Shown here: in pieces, positions 22,201 through 32,359 of the stretch
How the letters are laid out: the number at the start of each line of letters is the position of its first letter
Numbering within the stretch: position 1 is the first letter of the stretch
From: Tritrichomonas musculus
Lineage: Eukaryota > Parabasalia > Tritrichomonadida > Tritrichomonadidae
NCBI GenBank assembly: GCA_039105265.1
Contig: JAPFFF010000042.1
Span: 744,001 to 808,000 of the forward strand
Reading direction: 5' to 3'
DNA length: 64,000 nt
Program-made: the position numbers and the translations under genes
The notes under the pieces: model-generated
Told to the model about the DNA's origin: nothing
What the model saw: only the letters and a program-made list of their open reading frames with translations
The model's database searches: none

Positions 22201-23015
22201 TAATTAAAAGTATACAAGCTCCAGTAAAAACCAATGATTTTACATCTTACATTTCTTCAAACTCAAAATTAGATGTACAGAATCTTTACTTTACAAAAAG
22301 CGCCAATTTCTTACCTAACAAAAAAGAGAAGAACTCAAAAGCAAATCCTCAGGGAAAAATATTACATCAAGCAATCGTTTCTCGCTCAAAATACCCTTCA
22401 ACTGTTAGATCAGTTTTAATCAATGAAGGCATTCAAGCAGAACTTTCCAACTTTACCATCAGCAATGAAATCAATTTAAGTCAAAATTCCATTTTGGATC
22501 TCAAACAAACCCAAGTTGATTTTCGAACAATTATTAGACTCGAAACAGATACTTTAGATTCAATTGGTCAAATACATATTGGTGAATCATCTTCCAAAGG
22601 CTCACTTACTTCCTCAGATTTTTCATTCATACCTCACGAAATTAAAGTGAAAAATTACGATAATCAAATCTTCTCTAATAAATATTCGATTGTTAGAGGA
22701 ATCAGTGATGAAAACTGCCAACAAATGGTCGTTACCTTCCAGCCACAGACCAATATAGCAGGGGATCCATACAGATCGTCATGCGCAGATAATCAACTCT
22801 TCATTTATTCAGAACCGTTATCACCTGCAATTACCAAATCTAAAAAGTTCAATTCAGCATTGATTGCTGTAATAATAATAGGATGCCTCATTGTTATCGG
22901 AATTATTGGAACTTTAATTAGCTTAAAGAGGAGGAAGTCAAGAAAAGCACTTATGGACACTTCTGATGCTTTTGACCTCCAAATGAACCATAATAATCCT
23001 GCTTTGTTTGCTTAA
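19233..23015 (+). CDS. type I surface protein with PT-rich repeat stalk
   Basis: The first in-frame ATG is at 19,233 (1260 residues); the open frame before it starts with GTG. The N-terminus has a modest hydrophobic stretch (LTLVQLLLF) that could be a weak signal peptide. Residues about 20-390 are Ser/Thr/Asn-rich with short beta-strand-like repeats, like right-handed beta-helix surface proteins. Residues about 405-825 are about 50 copies of the octapeptide TPKPTVTE with TATPKPTI variants. A second globular region of about 350 residues follows. Then comes a strongly hydrophobic helix (SALIAVIIIGCLIVIGII, about 1205-1228), a basic stop-transfer RRKSRK and a short tail ending HNNPALFA. This is the layout of a cell-surface adhesin-like protein with a probably O-glycosylated stalk. 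Ligand unknown. Confidence 0.9.
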   Translation: MNLTLVQLLLFRSAFQNGFAFSQPGIDLTLATKLHNINIFNSRFTYYTTEFLKSSLNSANIRLSHSSFDHFLSPSFTISSKRVSGYTNISFRARVDFPSTTTDLELYYCKWSNFVSNSVSGACFGIESKINTKIIGCTFSTITISTIYSTGKGAFMIVSNKEDSSTGFQLTDNIMSNISSTDLISNGMYHAFYVINKGPSTIEYNSMELMAKGGSYSCLLQSFTTTSISNSNFTNCYCKIGSGLNVECFDDSLTNIRYSLLSKLGGLELLRFSYSPQSDGSRATDNKQIAKVYIDHVSFYDNEGAFLITFNNYLYGSLSGSEALNSNFEFDFGISYSEFFGNKNMTYPIYIRDPSPEIFSIIELTNCVSDSKLIIQYKVGELYDYALSAGWKIVPRPTPVATPYPTIILEPTPTETPKPTVTETPKPTVTETPKPTVTETPKPTVTETPKPTVTETPKPTVTETPKPTVTETPKPTVTETPKPTVTETPKPTVTETPKPTVTETPKPTVTATPKPTITATPKPTVTETPKPTVTETPKPTVTATPKPTITATPKPTVTETPKPTVTETPKPTVTETPKPTVTETPKPTVTETPKPTVTETPKPTVTETPKPTVTETPKPTVTETPKPTVTETPKPTVTETPKPTVTETPKPTVTETPKPTVTETPKPTVTETPKPTVTETPKPTVTETPKPTVTATPKPTVTETPKPTVTATPKPTITATPKPTVTETPKPTPIASPKPTVTETPKPTVTETPKPTVTETPKPTVTETPKPTVTETPKPTVTETPKPTVTETPKPTVTETPKPTVTETPKPTVTETPKPTVTVPPKQTVTTTLIPTSNPTPKPTSTEIPQETESPIPILPTEDPVSIVKNGDIFTTTSSTSSVLIEGDATINLATANNLQLSSYNSSPSSHINLYGEGIKQIQDSKDVELSVKEFNNIVIDVYDQDSNLQSNIAIPIVVSEVGNFEINYAANNKETANYGKTEEEINQIVIKSIQAPVKTNDFTSYISSNSKLDVQNLYFTKSANFLPNKKEKNSKANPQGKILHQAIVSRSKYPSTVRSVLINEGIQAELSNFTISNEINLSQNSILDLKQTQVDFRTIIRLETDTLDSIGQIHIGESSSKGSLTSSDFSFIPHEIKVKNYDNQIFSNKYSIVRGISDENCQQMVVTFQPQTNIAGDPYRSSCADNQLFIYSEPLSPAITKSKKFNSALIAVIIIGCLIVIGIIGTLISLKRRKSRKALMDTSDAFDLQMNHNNPALFA
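20449..21710 (+). repeat. 24-bp coding minisatellite (TPKPTVTE units)
   Basis: About 50 in-frame tandem units of 24 bp, each built like ACAGAAACACCTAAACCA plus ACAGTT. Because the period is a multiple of three, the other frames also stay open and give spurious long ORFs. Variants cluster: units with GCAACACCTAAACC occur in blocks, and units with ACGCCAAAGCC occur together at 21,460-21,600, suggesting local duplication of multi-unit blocks. Confidence 0.95.
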
Positions 23016-23423
23016 TTCGACTTATTGTTTTTTTTTTTTTTTTTTAATAATTGTGATTTTATTTTTTGAATGTGTTGTTTGCTTTACTATTTTAATTATT
23101 TAAATTTTTATTTCAATATTGATCTTTTATATTATTTTATGTTTTTAATTTGTCAGAATATAACAATTGTTCATGGTGCGATTTTAAATACCAAATTGAT
23201 ATCATCAAATCAGGATATCAATAAGAGAAAATTCAATTATAAATTAATATAATAATAAGTTAATATAAGGCTTATTAAATAAAACCAAATTTACAATTTT
23301 CATTAATGAAATAATTATATATTTATGGGAATTAAAAAAAAACTAATTACCAAAATTGAATTAAATCAAGACGTTATGTATTCACAAATGTTTTTTATAT
23401 ATTCTTAAAAAGTTCACCTAGAG
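23016..23423. other. AT-rich spacer
   Basis: A T-run follows the surface-protein stop (23,027-23,045). No gene is seen beyond it. Confidence 0.55.
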
Positions 23424-23441
23424 CCCGTTTAAATAAACGGG
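23424..23441. promoter_or_regulatory. inverted repeat CCCGTTT-AAAT-AAACGGG
   Basis: A perfect 7-bp palindromic arm with a 4-base centre, 30 bp upstream of the proposed ATG of the next gene. The arms contain AACGG, the core of Myb recognition elements. It is followed by CTTTTTGAAAAG. It could be a regulatory operator. Confidence 0.4.
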
Positions 23442-23470
23442 ATTTCGCCTTTTTGAAAAGTTTACGATAT

Positions 23471-24151
23471 ATGAATGACAAGTTACAAACAGATGAAATA
23501 GATCAGCCAACTCCCATTGAGATAGATGATGTTGACTCACCTGATGATACAAAATCAGCCACTCGCATCATGAAAAGTGGGAATTCAAAAGGTTCACCAG
23601 GGAATAATTCAAAATCCAATGAACTTTCATCATCCAATAACAAAATAAGTTCAAAAACATTCTCGTTCACGGAAAGCTCCATAAGAAGTAAAAAGAAAAA
23701 TATTACAAAAACTAAAATTAGTGATAACCTCCAAAATATTAAAAACAAAGATGAAGTCAATCATACTGATAAAAATCAATTGCAGAATTTAAATGAAACA
23801 AAACAAAGAAAAAATGATGAAGAAAATCAAAAAGAAAATAGTTATAATACGAATTCCACAGATAGTGAAGTTGAAGTCGACTTTTCTACATCTGATAAAA
23901 AAATCAAAAATGATCAAGAATTTGAATTGAAATTATTTTCAGCTGCTTCATCGTCCTCATTTACACGAATAAAAAAAGTTAGGTACGAAGTTGAACAAAT
24001 TAAAAACTTCATTTCACAAGAAACTAAGCGTCTTGAAAATGAAGAATACGAGTTATCAATCAACAATAGATTACGTTCAGAAATTACATTTATAGCAACA
24101 GCGCCTCGGTGCTCCGTTAGGACAAAACTTTTCAAAATGGGATTTCTATAA
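23471..24151 (+). CDS. small charged protein of unknown function
   Basis: The first ATG in this frame is at 23,471 (MNDKLQTDEIDQ; 226 residues); the frame is open upstream only from a TTG. Residues 1-150 are hydrophilic, Ser/Asn/Lys-rich and probably disordered. Residues about 165-205 form a short amphipathic helix or coiled coil (VRYEVEQIKNFISQETKRLE). The C-terminus is more conserved in style (ITFIATAPRCSVRTKLFKMG). I do not recognise a family. The palindrome and the CTTTTTGAA word just upstream support this start. A minus-strand tRNA-Leu lies 157 bp downstream. Confidence 0.75.
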   Translation: MNDKLQTDEIDQPTPIEIDDVDSPDDTKSATRIMKSGNSKGSPGNNSKSNELSSSNNKISSKTFSFTESSIRSKKKNITKTKISDNLQNIKNKDEVNHTDKNQLQNLNETKQRKNDEENQKENSYNTNSTDSEVEVDFSTSDKKIKNDQEFELKLFSAASSSSFTRIKKVRYEVEQIKNFISQETKRLENEEYELSINNRLRSEITFIATAPRCSVRTKLFKMGFL

Positions 24152-24295
24152 TTTTTTTTCCATAATTATGCAATTCGATTTCATTCTGTTTGAAATATTA
24201 TATTAAATAAAATTTTCTCATAGATATACACATTATTTTGTTTTGGATGGAAAACTTGATTGCTCATAGTCTATCAATTACCTTATTCCAAAACT

Positions 24296-24308
24296 AAAAA
24301 AAAAAAAA
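24296..24308 (-). terminator. RNA polymerase III T-run terminator of tRNA-Leu
   Basis: Thirteen consecutive T on the minus strand directly follow the discriminator base of the tRNA gene. Confidence 0.8.
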
Positions 24309-24388
24309 TGGTTGCTGTGGGGTTCGAACCCACGCCCTCGCGGACCAGTGCCTTAAACTGGCGCCTTAGACCACTCGGCCAAACAACC
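24309..24388 (-). tRNA. tRNA-Leu (anticodon AAG)
   Basis: On the minus strand the gene starts GGTTGTTTGGCCGAGTGGTC (acceptor strand plus D arm with box A). It has an anticodon stem CCAGT/ACTGG around the loop TTAAGGC (anticodon AAG), a long variable arm typical of class II tRNAs, and GGGTTCGAACCC as T arm/box B. The 3' acceptor strand AGCAACC pairs with the first seven bases (one G-U), followed by discriminator A. 80 bases, no intron. It decodes CUU and, with inosine at position 34, CUC. Confidence 0.95.
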
Positions 24389-24744
24389 TTCATTTAAAGA
24401 TGAATCCTATTTCAATTTAATATAAAAATTATATAATATTCCCTTACCTTTTAATCAAATTCGTATCAGTTTCATTTTTTTATTAGAACACTCATATTAA
24501 CAGCTTTATTTTTCAAGCGTTTGTTATATTCTTTTATATATAATTGTTTAGATCGAAAAAAAAATTTTATTTACTTTCATTTGCTTTAACTTTTTTTAAG
24601 AAATGTTCTTGTAAACATAGCGTTTTAAGACATTGACATAATATCATATGGATTGAGTTAGGATTAGTTTATGATTATCAAAAATTCTATTTAAATTTCG
24701 TCTTTTTATAATTGAAAAAGTTACTCTACATTTTAAATTTAAAA
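24389..24744. other. AT-rich spacer
   Basis: 356 bp between the tRNA 5' end and the coiled-coil gene. No ORF or repeat is seen. Confidence 0.55.
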
Positions 24745-24750
24745 TAACGA
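24745..24750 (+). promoter_or_regulatory. TAACGA site near the coiled-coil gene start
   Basis: AATAACGAATCAACAG lies about 20 bp before the ATG and has a Myb-element core TAACGA. The role is inferred. Confidence 0.3.
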
Positions 24751-24769
24751 ATCAACAGAAAAAAAACAT

Positions 24770-26887
24770 ATGTTTATCGGAGAGCATCCTTATCAATCAG
24801 CTCTCCGATACTCTGGCCAAAAGCAACAAAATACGCAAAACGAACTAAATCAACCGTTCTTTGAAAATCACCTTTCTCAAAACATCATGGATATTAATAG
24901 AAATTATATTTTCCAGAACTCTAGTTTTTCGTCATTAAATAACAGTTTAAATAGAACAAATAACAGTTTGTCATCAAATCTTTCCCAATTCTCTTTTTCG
25001 TCATTTAATGAACAATTTCACAATAAATTGTCATACATAGAATCAAGAAATAAAGAAAACACGGATAATATTTCAAATATAGAAAATGCAAGCCAAACTA
25101 TTTCAAACGAAATAATCACAACCAATCAGTCAATCCAACAATTAAGGACTCAAATCGAAAAATTTTCTTCTTTTCAAATTAATTCAATTTTACAACCTTC
25201 GTCAGATCAAAATAAATCAAACAAGAGCTCAATTGAATCACTGTCATCAACCTTTCGTTCATCAAACATCCATCCAATCAATAGCAGCATCAATGAATTA
25301 TCTACTTCATTTTTAATCTTCAATGACAAATTTGATTCAATTTCAAACAATTTAAATAAAAACGAATTTCCGTCTCTTAAGCGCGACACAAACAAAATAT
25401 CCGCCATTTACAAGACAAATTCCACCAAAACCGACAAATTGGAGACTTTAATTGATTCAAAAATCATCAATGATTGTGTTCAAAAAGAACAACTTTTTGA
25501 AAGCGTAAATATAAACGCCTCTCAAAATTTCGAACTTTTTCAGAACACAGAAAATTTAGAAATTCAATCAATCACTAAAGAATTATCAGAAGGAATCAAA
25601 CTATTATCAAACGATAGAAATAAATTGATAATTCTTCATTCAAAACAAATTGAATCAATTCAAAATAAAGTTAAGAATTCTTTATTGAAATATGATTCAA
25701 TTTTGAAAGAGATGAAGAGAGATAACCTTTCTTCAATTAATGAATTGAAAGAGTCAATTAAGAATCTTTTAAACGCTTCTCAAGATGACTGCTCAGAAAT
25801 GCTTCTCCAACTGAATAATCAATGCGACTCATTAGTGAGTGAATCTGAAAATAATTTCAATGTTTTACACTCAGAAATTGCTGGCACAATGAACTGCATT
25901 CGTGAGAATAACGAAAATGAAATCTCTTCAATGTTGACGGTTATTGAAACCGAATCTAAAATTCAGAAAAAAAATTTTCTTTTATTTAATGATAGTATTG
26001 ATAACTTTTTGAATACATTCAACGATGAAATTCAATTGAATTTTAAAAAATGCCAGAAAAAGTTTAAAAAAATTGAAAAGGACGGTTTTCGTTATTTTGA
26101 CAGCAATTTTGAGGACAAAATTAAGCCAGGTTTTCAGCCTTTGAAGGACCTGGAGTCAAGATTGGACTTCTTTGAGAAAAGAATCGTTGATTGTGAAAAC
26201 TCCCTTTCAAACATAGTCTCAGAAATGAAAATAACGGTCGATCAGACCAACGATAAAATCAAAGAAATTTTTCAATTGGTAGAAGACTCACAAATCATTG
26301 AAAAAGATCAAATAAATTTGATTGATGCTGAGCTTCGTAAAATTGAGATAAAAAACAATCAATTATTGAATGAATCCCGACTGTCATCAAATGAATACGT
26401 TAAAAAAATTCAGAAAAAAACGATTGAAATTTTTGAAAAGAAAACTTTTGAATTTGAAAAAAAATTTAACATTATTTCTTCTTACCTTCATAGTGTTAAC
26501 CTTTTGGATTCAAAAACAGAAACTTCTTATGAGGCTAAAGTTGACTCAAAGCCAAAAATAACATCTGTTATGAATTCTAATGATATTGATAACGATTTTT
26601 CACTTACGGATGAAAATAATTTCCCTACAAATAATGAATATGATAACCAATCTGAAGATGAAACTTATTCAACTTTGACTCTTCTTGAAAATACTCAACA
26701 TAATTTAATTCAGAAAATTAAAAATGACCAAGAAGCTACTCAAAATCAAGATGCAAAAAATGATCAGCAAAAAAATCAAAAAAGTTCTGAACCTTGGGAG
26801 TTATCTTCTGATTCTGAAGCTGATGATGAAGCAACTGAAGAATTCACTTTTAATAACAAAACTTTAAATAATGAAAAGAAATCTTAA
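24770..26887 (+). CDS. long coiled-coil protein, unknown function
   Basis: 705 residues, intact, ATG to TAA. Residues 1-95 are Asn/Ser/Gln-rich and probably disordered. From about 95 to 610 the sequence is nearly continuous amphipathic helix with repeated Ile/Leu heptads (for example SIQNKVKNSLLKYDSILKEM), broken by Ser-rich stretches. The last 90 residues are acidic (SSDSEADDEATEEF). No catalytic motif or membrane helix is seen. A cytoskeletal or basal-body role would fit but is not shown. Poly-T and TTTT tracts follow the gene. Confidence 0.85.
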   Translation: MFIGEHPYQSALRYSGQKQQNTQNELNQPFFENHLSQNIMDINRNYIFQNSSFSSLNNSLNRTNNSLSSNLSQFSFSSFNEQFHNKLSYIESRNKENTDNISNIENASQTISNEIITTNQSIQQLRTQIEKFSSFQINSILQPSSDQNKSNKSSIESLSSTFRSSNIHPINSSINELSTSFLIFNDKFDSISNNLNKNEFPSLKRDTNKISAIYKTNSTKTDKLETLIDSKIINDCVQKEQLFESVNINASQNFELFQNTENLEIQSITKELSEGIKLLSNDRNKLIILHSKQIESIQNKVKNSLLKYDSILKEMKRDNLSSINELKESIKNLLNASQDDCSEMLLQLNNQCDSLVSESENNFNVLHSEIAGTMNCIRENNENEISSMLTVIETESKIQKKNFLLFNDSIDNFLNTFNDEIQLNFKKCQKKFKKIEKDGFRYFDSNFEDKIKPGFQPLKDLESRLDFFEKRIVDCENSLSNIVSEMKITVDQTNDKIKEIFQLVEDSQIIEKDQINLIDAELRKIEIKNNQLLNESRLSSNEYVKKIQKKTIEIFEKKTFEFEKKFNIISSYLHSVNLLDSKTETSYEAKVDSKPKITSVMNSNDIDNDFSLTDENNFPTNNEYDNQSEDETYSTLTLLENTQHNLIQKIKNDQEATQNQDAKNDQQKNQKSSEPWELSSDSEADDEATEEFTFNNKTLNNEKKS

Positions 26888-27112
26888 TTATAGTTTATTT
26901 TTTGAAAAAAAGAATTGAGAAGTACTTCTTTGTTTGTGTATTGGTATCAATAACTAAAAAAAAAGTTATGATTTTATCTGATCATAGAATATATTTGTTA
27001 ATAAACGAATAAATTGTTTATTTTATCTTAGTTTTATTCATTTTTTTTTTTTTTTTTTTTTTTTTTGTAATGCAAATTGATATCCAAAAAAAAGAGAACT
27101 TTTTCTGAACAA

Positions 27113-27123
27113 TTCAAAAAGTT
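27113..27123 (+). promoter_or_regulatory. TTCAAAAAGTT motif deciding the ankyrin gene start
   Basis: An exact copy of the recurrent word, 20 bp before the ATG at 27,143. It lies inside the longer open frame that begins at a TTG, which argues that the upstream codons are untranslated. Confidence 0.45.
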
Positions 27124-27142
27124 TTCAAAATTTTGGTCAAGA

Positions 27143-29227
27143 ATGGATTTTCTTGATAAAATTTGTGAAGACCTAAAAGAAAAATATAAGATAGAAATTA
27201 ATATTCAAGATCAACTATATAACATCACAGATAATAAAGAGGTTTTAGCATTCTTTGATATACAATTGAGTGGAAATAATGAATATTTCAATAATTCCAC
27301 ACAATTAATATCGCTTGCCCATCAATTAGTTTTTGCAACATTATACCGACCCAACAACACCAAAATATATTCAAAAATCGCTGAACTAATCAATACCAAA
27401 TATAATGAATATGCATCTGCCAATGAAGACCAACCAACAAACCAATTCTCGCTTATTTTATTCAACACCGTATGCAAGTATCTTCTCAACATCAAGACCT
27501 TTCCATCGATCTCTCCATTAATATTTTTCCTCCGTCGTCTTTTTGAGAGGAATTTGATCGTCATCGATCAAATTGTTACCTTTTTACATTCTGCGCAAAG
27601 CAACAATGACCACAACGAGATTATTTTTATGTCTTTTGTTGTCTTTGCTCCAGAAATTGAAGAGTTCAACATTGATTCGTACGACTCATTTTACAACGTT
27701 GTCGAGGAGTTGTCGTTCGCGCAGACGAGCGACGACGAGTACCAAGTGAGTGACGAAGGCTCTTCGTATCATCCCTTCAGGTCGTTCATAACGCACTTCT
27801 GTCAATTTCAGCGGTTTGACGATGGCGAGGAAGAAGAAAAGGAAGTTGAAAAATGGAGTGAACTGAAAAAGTGCGTTGAAGAAGAGTGCGACTCTTCATT
27901 CCCACTTTTGAAGGCTGTCAAAAAAGATGACGTCGACTTTTTGCAAACGATAATCTCAACAAACGCTGACTTTGACATAAACCAAAGAATTCCAAAAACC
28001 GTTTTTGAACCGAATCCGAACGCCAACAAAAACTACTTTTTGATTGAATTTTGCTGCTTGTTTGGATCGGTGAAGTGCTTCAAGTACCTCCTGCTGAATC
28101 ATGCAAGATTGCCATTCATGCACCACATACCAGCAATCATCGGCGGAAACGTGGAAATCATTCATATTCTCGAGCAAATTGCAAATTCAAATTTTCAAAA
28201 AAATGAAGAAAAAAAAGTTGATGCTGAAAAAACCGCCGAAACCGTTGAAACCGTTGAAAATATTGCTTATACTGAATTCTTCCCTGAGGCTTTACATTAT
28301 GCAGCCATTTATCATCAGAATTCAATCTTTTTCTGGCTGATCGAATCAAAAGGAAAAAATTTGTTTGAATTTGATTTTGAGGGGAAAACGATCGTCGCAT
28401 GTGCTGCTATTTCAAATAATATTGAAGTTTTGATTTATATCATTCAAACCGGAATTGTTAAAATTAATTTCGCTGACCTTAATTATAATTATAAGATAGA
28501 AAAAACACCTTTAATTTACGCATGCGAAAATGGAAGTTTTGAAGTGTGCAAAATTTTGCTCGGCCAAAAATCAATTCAAATTAATTTTAAGAATTATTCA
28601 CCTATTCATGCAGCTTTATCGAACTCTCACTTTCACATAATTAGATTACTTTGTGAGAGGGATGATATAGACTTGAATGTGACAGATAATGACGGTTCAA
28701 CTCCTCTTCATTATGCAATATTGAATAACGATACTGAAACTGTTAAAATGCTTCTTACATCAAAAAATAAACAAGGCTTATATCAAGTCGAAATTAATCG
28801 AAAAAACAGAATTTTTTTTTATATTTTTTTTTGAACTCATTGGATTCCTCTTTATCATTTTTTTTTATAATATTACTCCTTTAGCTCAAGCTGTAAGAAT
28901 GAATAATATTGAGATTATTAAGCTTCTTTTAAATCGAAATGATATCTTATTAAATAATGAATATGGAGGCATTCCCTTACAACTTGCTGTTGGATTTGGA
29001 TTAAAAGAAATTGTTAATATGCTTTTATCTCATCCAAACCATTTAATGATTGATATTAATTTCAAAGATGATATTTATATATAGATTATTTTTTATAACA
29101 ATTTTTTTTTTTTTTCATAAAATTTTCTTACTTATTTTAATGAACACCACTTGAAAACGCTAAGCTTGGTTGGAAATTTGAAATTCAGCATATTCTTGAA
29201 GAATATATTGAAAAAAACAATAAGTAA
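27143..29227 (+). pseudogene. DUF3447-type ankyrin repeat gene broken by two T-rich insertions
   Basis: The first ATG is at 27,143 (MDFLDKICEDLKEKY). About 230 residues of helical N-terminal domain precede ankyrin repeats that begin near residue 270 (for example GSTPLHYAILNNDTETVKML). The frame stops at 28,834 after running into a poly-T stretch. The repeats resume in another frame at about 28,875-29,080 (ITPLAQAVRMNNIEIIKLLL). After a second T-rich interruption they resume at 29,144-29,227 (TPLENAKLGWKFEIQHILEE) to a TAA. Both insertions are about 60-75 bp, T-rich, and fall at the same place in the ankyrin unit, just before the TPL of the next repeat. Neither has GT/AG ends or the trichomonad ACTAAC branch/acceptor motif, so they are not recognisable introns. 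Most likely a recently broken gene; a truncated 564-residue product could still be made. Confidence 0.75.
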
Positions 29228-31164
29228 TTTTCCTTTAAATTTACTTATGTTACTATGCTAATGTCTAGTTTTCTTTATGAAATACATTTTCTTCTTTGAA
29301 AATCATATATGCTTTAGTTTCATATAAACCAAAATGTAACGAGAAGTTAAAAAAAAAATATTAAAAAACATTATAAACTAAATAAAAAGCCCATATAATG
29401 ATCTGAAATCTTTTAATATTTCATTCTGATATTCATATATTTTCGTTGTTTATTATATATAATTTTCAATATGAATTTACGTTTTGAAATCAGCGATAAC
29501 AGATCAAAAGAATAATACCAATATCTAAGTTCAAAATCAGTGAGTTTTTTTATTTTTCTATGGTAAATCTCAATTCAAATTTTTATAGAAACTATTCAAA
29601 AAGCTGGATTGTTTATTCAAATATTATAATCAATATTCAACCACCTTTTTAAATTATTTTTTTTAGGGATGTTCAAAATTCACTTTTCCCTTGGAAAAGT
29701 TCGACTTTTTCTGGGCAAAAGTGAATAATAAAATATCTCTAATTTTTATAAATCATGTTTATAACAAAAATCATTTTTTTCAATGTCAAATCAAAAACAT
29801 AAATAACAAAAAGATCATATCAATTCATTACAACTCAGATTGTCTTTGAATAAAAATCAATTATAATAGATTATTATCCCTTTTTTAAAAATTGAATAGA
29901 ATGACAACGCAAAATGAATCCTTAAATTTAATTTCAAGATGTGAATGTTTTCATTCATGATTCACCAAATTATTTCTGAGAATAAAGGAAATTCTCTGTG
30001 ATCATACAATTAAGTAATACTTTGAATTGACAAAATTGAAAAAGTAAAATAAAACAATATGTACTTTAGCTTTTAAAATAAACATCTGATAATTTGCTAT
30101 ACTTATCGCTGAATACAATCTGAAAAAACAGAATATTAAACTATTTAACTTTTTGAATAATTTTTTTTTTTTTTTTTCTGAAGTTTATAACTTTTGAAAA
30201 GATAATTCATAGAAACATTTGATTGCATTAATTCAATTTATTTTTTTTTTTTTAAATTTAGTATGACCTAAAAGCAATTGGTAAATTCTAACACAGACCT
30301 TTTTGCACCTTATCAATAAACAAATAATCATATCATATTTTATGTTAAACTCAATTTTTTACTTTTTTTTGATTCAATGATATTTTGTTTCTATTCAAAA
30401 GTAATGATTTTTGAATAACAAAAATATATTTATCTTAAGAGATTATAAACAAAAAACAAAATAAAGAAAGTATATAAAATATTTATATAATTTATAAATT
30501 AAAAATTATAAAATAAACTATCTTTTATGGCCAAATATTCTGTTTTCAAACTTTTTAACTCTAAAAATATGCTCGAACATGAATGAATGAAATAATTGTA
30601 AAATTTTAAATACAAATATTATATTCTATTATATAAATATCGAAAATAAAATTTTGTTTTCAGAAATAATAAATATTATGTTTGTGAAAAAAAAAGATTT
30701 ATTCATCACTTGCAAAGCATCAAATCTACTATCAAAATCATATATTAAATGTTCGGTCATAAAGTTTTGTTTGAAACAGTTTACTCAATATTTTAAAACA
30801 ATAAGTCGTGATTTCATCTCTCTGTTCAATATTTAAAATGAAGATGTATTGACTGAAAAATTTTAATCAAAAAAAAAAAATCATTTAAATGCTTTTGCTC
30901 ATTGTTTTTCTTATCATCGTTGATGATTTCAAAAATTCCATAAAATTGAGAAAAAGAAAATTTTGATATTTATAAAAAGTGGGATCGACTTTCAATACAT
31001 AATGAATTATATTTTGAATAGAATAAAAAAATATATGTTTTAGTTTTTATTTGCTTTATTAAATATCAATGTTAAAAGCAGAAATAAAAATCGCATTATT
31101 TTCAATTTTAGTTTTGAATAAAGTATTCAATTTTTTTTTATAAATTTTACTGCTGTCATACTCA
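29228..31164. other. 1.9-kb AT-rich intergenic region
   Basis: No convincing gene. It holds a hairpin at 29,679-29,725 and several poly-T tracts (for example near 30,163 and 30,240). The right end must contain the promoter of the first Myb gene, where CTGTCATACTCA precedes the ATG and resembles the trichomonad initiator (TCAYW). Confidence 0.55.
29679..29725. repeat. imperfect hairpin with 22-bp arms
   Basis: Left arm TTCACTTTTCCCTTGGAAAAG plus T, three-base loop TCG, right arm ACTTTTTCTGGGCAAAAGTG plus AA. The arms match at about 19 of 22 positions. Confidence 0.6.
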
Positions 31165-31818
31165 ATGAATATTGCACATTTTCAAACTGATAAAATACAA
31201 AAACAACCAAGAAAACAATTTACTTTCGAGGAAGACAAAATGTTAAAGAAGGCTGTTTCTGATATTGGTGATAATAATTGGGATAAAGTTGCTTCTTTAC
31301 TCCCAAACCGAACACCTCGACAATGCCGCGATAGATGGAATAAATATCTCTCACCAAATATTCGAGGTTCAATGTGGACAGACGAGGAAGACCAATTATT
31401 ACTCTCATTAATCCAAACATATGGAAATAAGTGGTCAAAAATCTCAACTTTTATTAAAGGACGAAGTGATATTAGTATAAAAAATAGATATAAACAATTA
31501 GTTTCTCAGAATTCACAAACTTACCAAAGTTTTACACCTATTCCATCAACCAAACCTGAGATTCAAAATACAAGCAGCCCAATTAATACCCAAAATTCAT
31601 CAGAAAATAACAACAATACAAATCCACAAATTACCATACAAACAACATTATATGAACCAAAACCGAAATCCTTTTTGAAAACTATTGTAATTGATCCAAT
31701 TATAGCTGAAAATGCAGCCATATATAATACCAAAGCAATAGAACAATTACGTGAACTTTTCGATTCACTTGGTCCAATCGAACCACACCCTTTTACAAGA
31801 CCATCACTTAAAATGTAA
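31165..31818 (+). CDS. R2R3 Myb DNA-binding protein
   Basis: 217 residues. Two Myb repeats lie at about 17-63 and 68-113. R2 (FTFEEDKML, NNWDKVASLLPNRTP, QCRDRWNKYLSP) uses Phe21, Trp39 and Trp58. R3 (MWTDEEDQLL, GNKWSKISTFIKGR, IKNRYKQL) uses Trp71, Trp90 and Tyr109. The recognition helix QCRDRWNKYL is the classic R2 DNA-contact helix. The C-terminus is Ser/Asn/Thr-rich and probably a regulatory tail. Trichomonads have a large expanded family of such small R2R3 proteins, several of which bind TAACGA-type promoter sites. The target genes here are unknown. A second Myb gene lies 0.5 kb downstream on the other strand. Confidence 0.93.
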   Translation: MNIAHFQTDKIQKQPRKQFTFEEDKMLKKAVSDIGDNNWDKVASLLPNRTPRQCRDRWNKYLSPNIRGSMWTDEEDQLLLSLIQTYGNKWSKISTFIKGRSDISIKNRYKQLVSQNSQTYQSFTPIPSTKPEIQNTSSPINTQNSSENNNNTNPQITIQTTLYEPKPKSFLKTIVIDPIIAENAAIYNTKAIEQLRELFDSLGPIEPHPFTRPSLKM

Positions 31819-32359
31819 AAAAAAATATAGATTTTTTTTGAAATAGATTTTATTTAAAACAATATGTATTAAAACCTATTTGTTATTATTACGAAAACTT
31901 TTTATGAATAAACGCTAATATAAATATGCTATTTTTGTATTATCATAAAAGCAAGAAATGGTCAGCATGAAATCAAACTAAATTCTCATATATCAAAACT
32001 TTTTTCTTTTCACGATTCGAAATTAAATTTTACATCAATTAAACGAAAACATTTATATATTTTCTGTAGCATTTGCATTATCTGTTAATTGCTTTTTAAA
32101 TAATCAAATATGCCATATGCAAACATTTTTCATAAATACATGAAACAATTGACAATTGTGGCATTTGAATATGGTATTGATTTTAGTTTAAATGTAACCA
32201 TTTTTATAACAATTTTAACATTTAGATTTAGGATCAATTTAAATAAAAACATGCAACTTTTTTTTACTCAAGAGCGATAAATAACAATTTGGAAAATGAA
32301 TTGTAAGAATATTATCAATCTGAAAGAATGTTGTTTAATGTTAATATTTTTTTATTTAT
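31819..32359. other. AT-rich spacer between convergent Myb genes
   Basis: 541 bp, no gene or strong repeat seen. Confidence 0.6.

Noticed and set aside
28811-28874. Intron in the ankyrin gene
   Set aside because: No GT donor, no ACTAAC-type branch/acceptor and no AG before the resumed frame. The second insert has stop codons directly before the resumed frame and also lacks AG.
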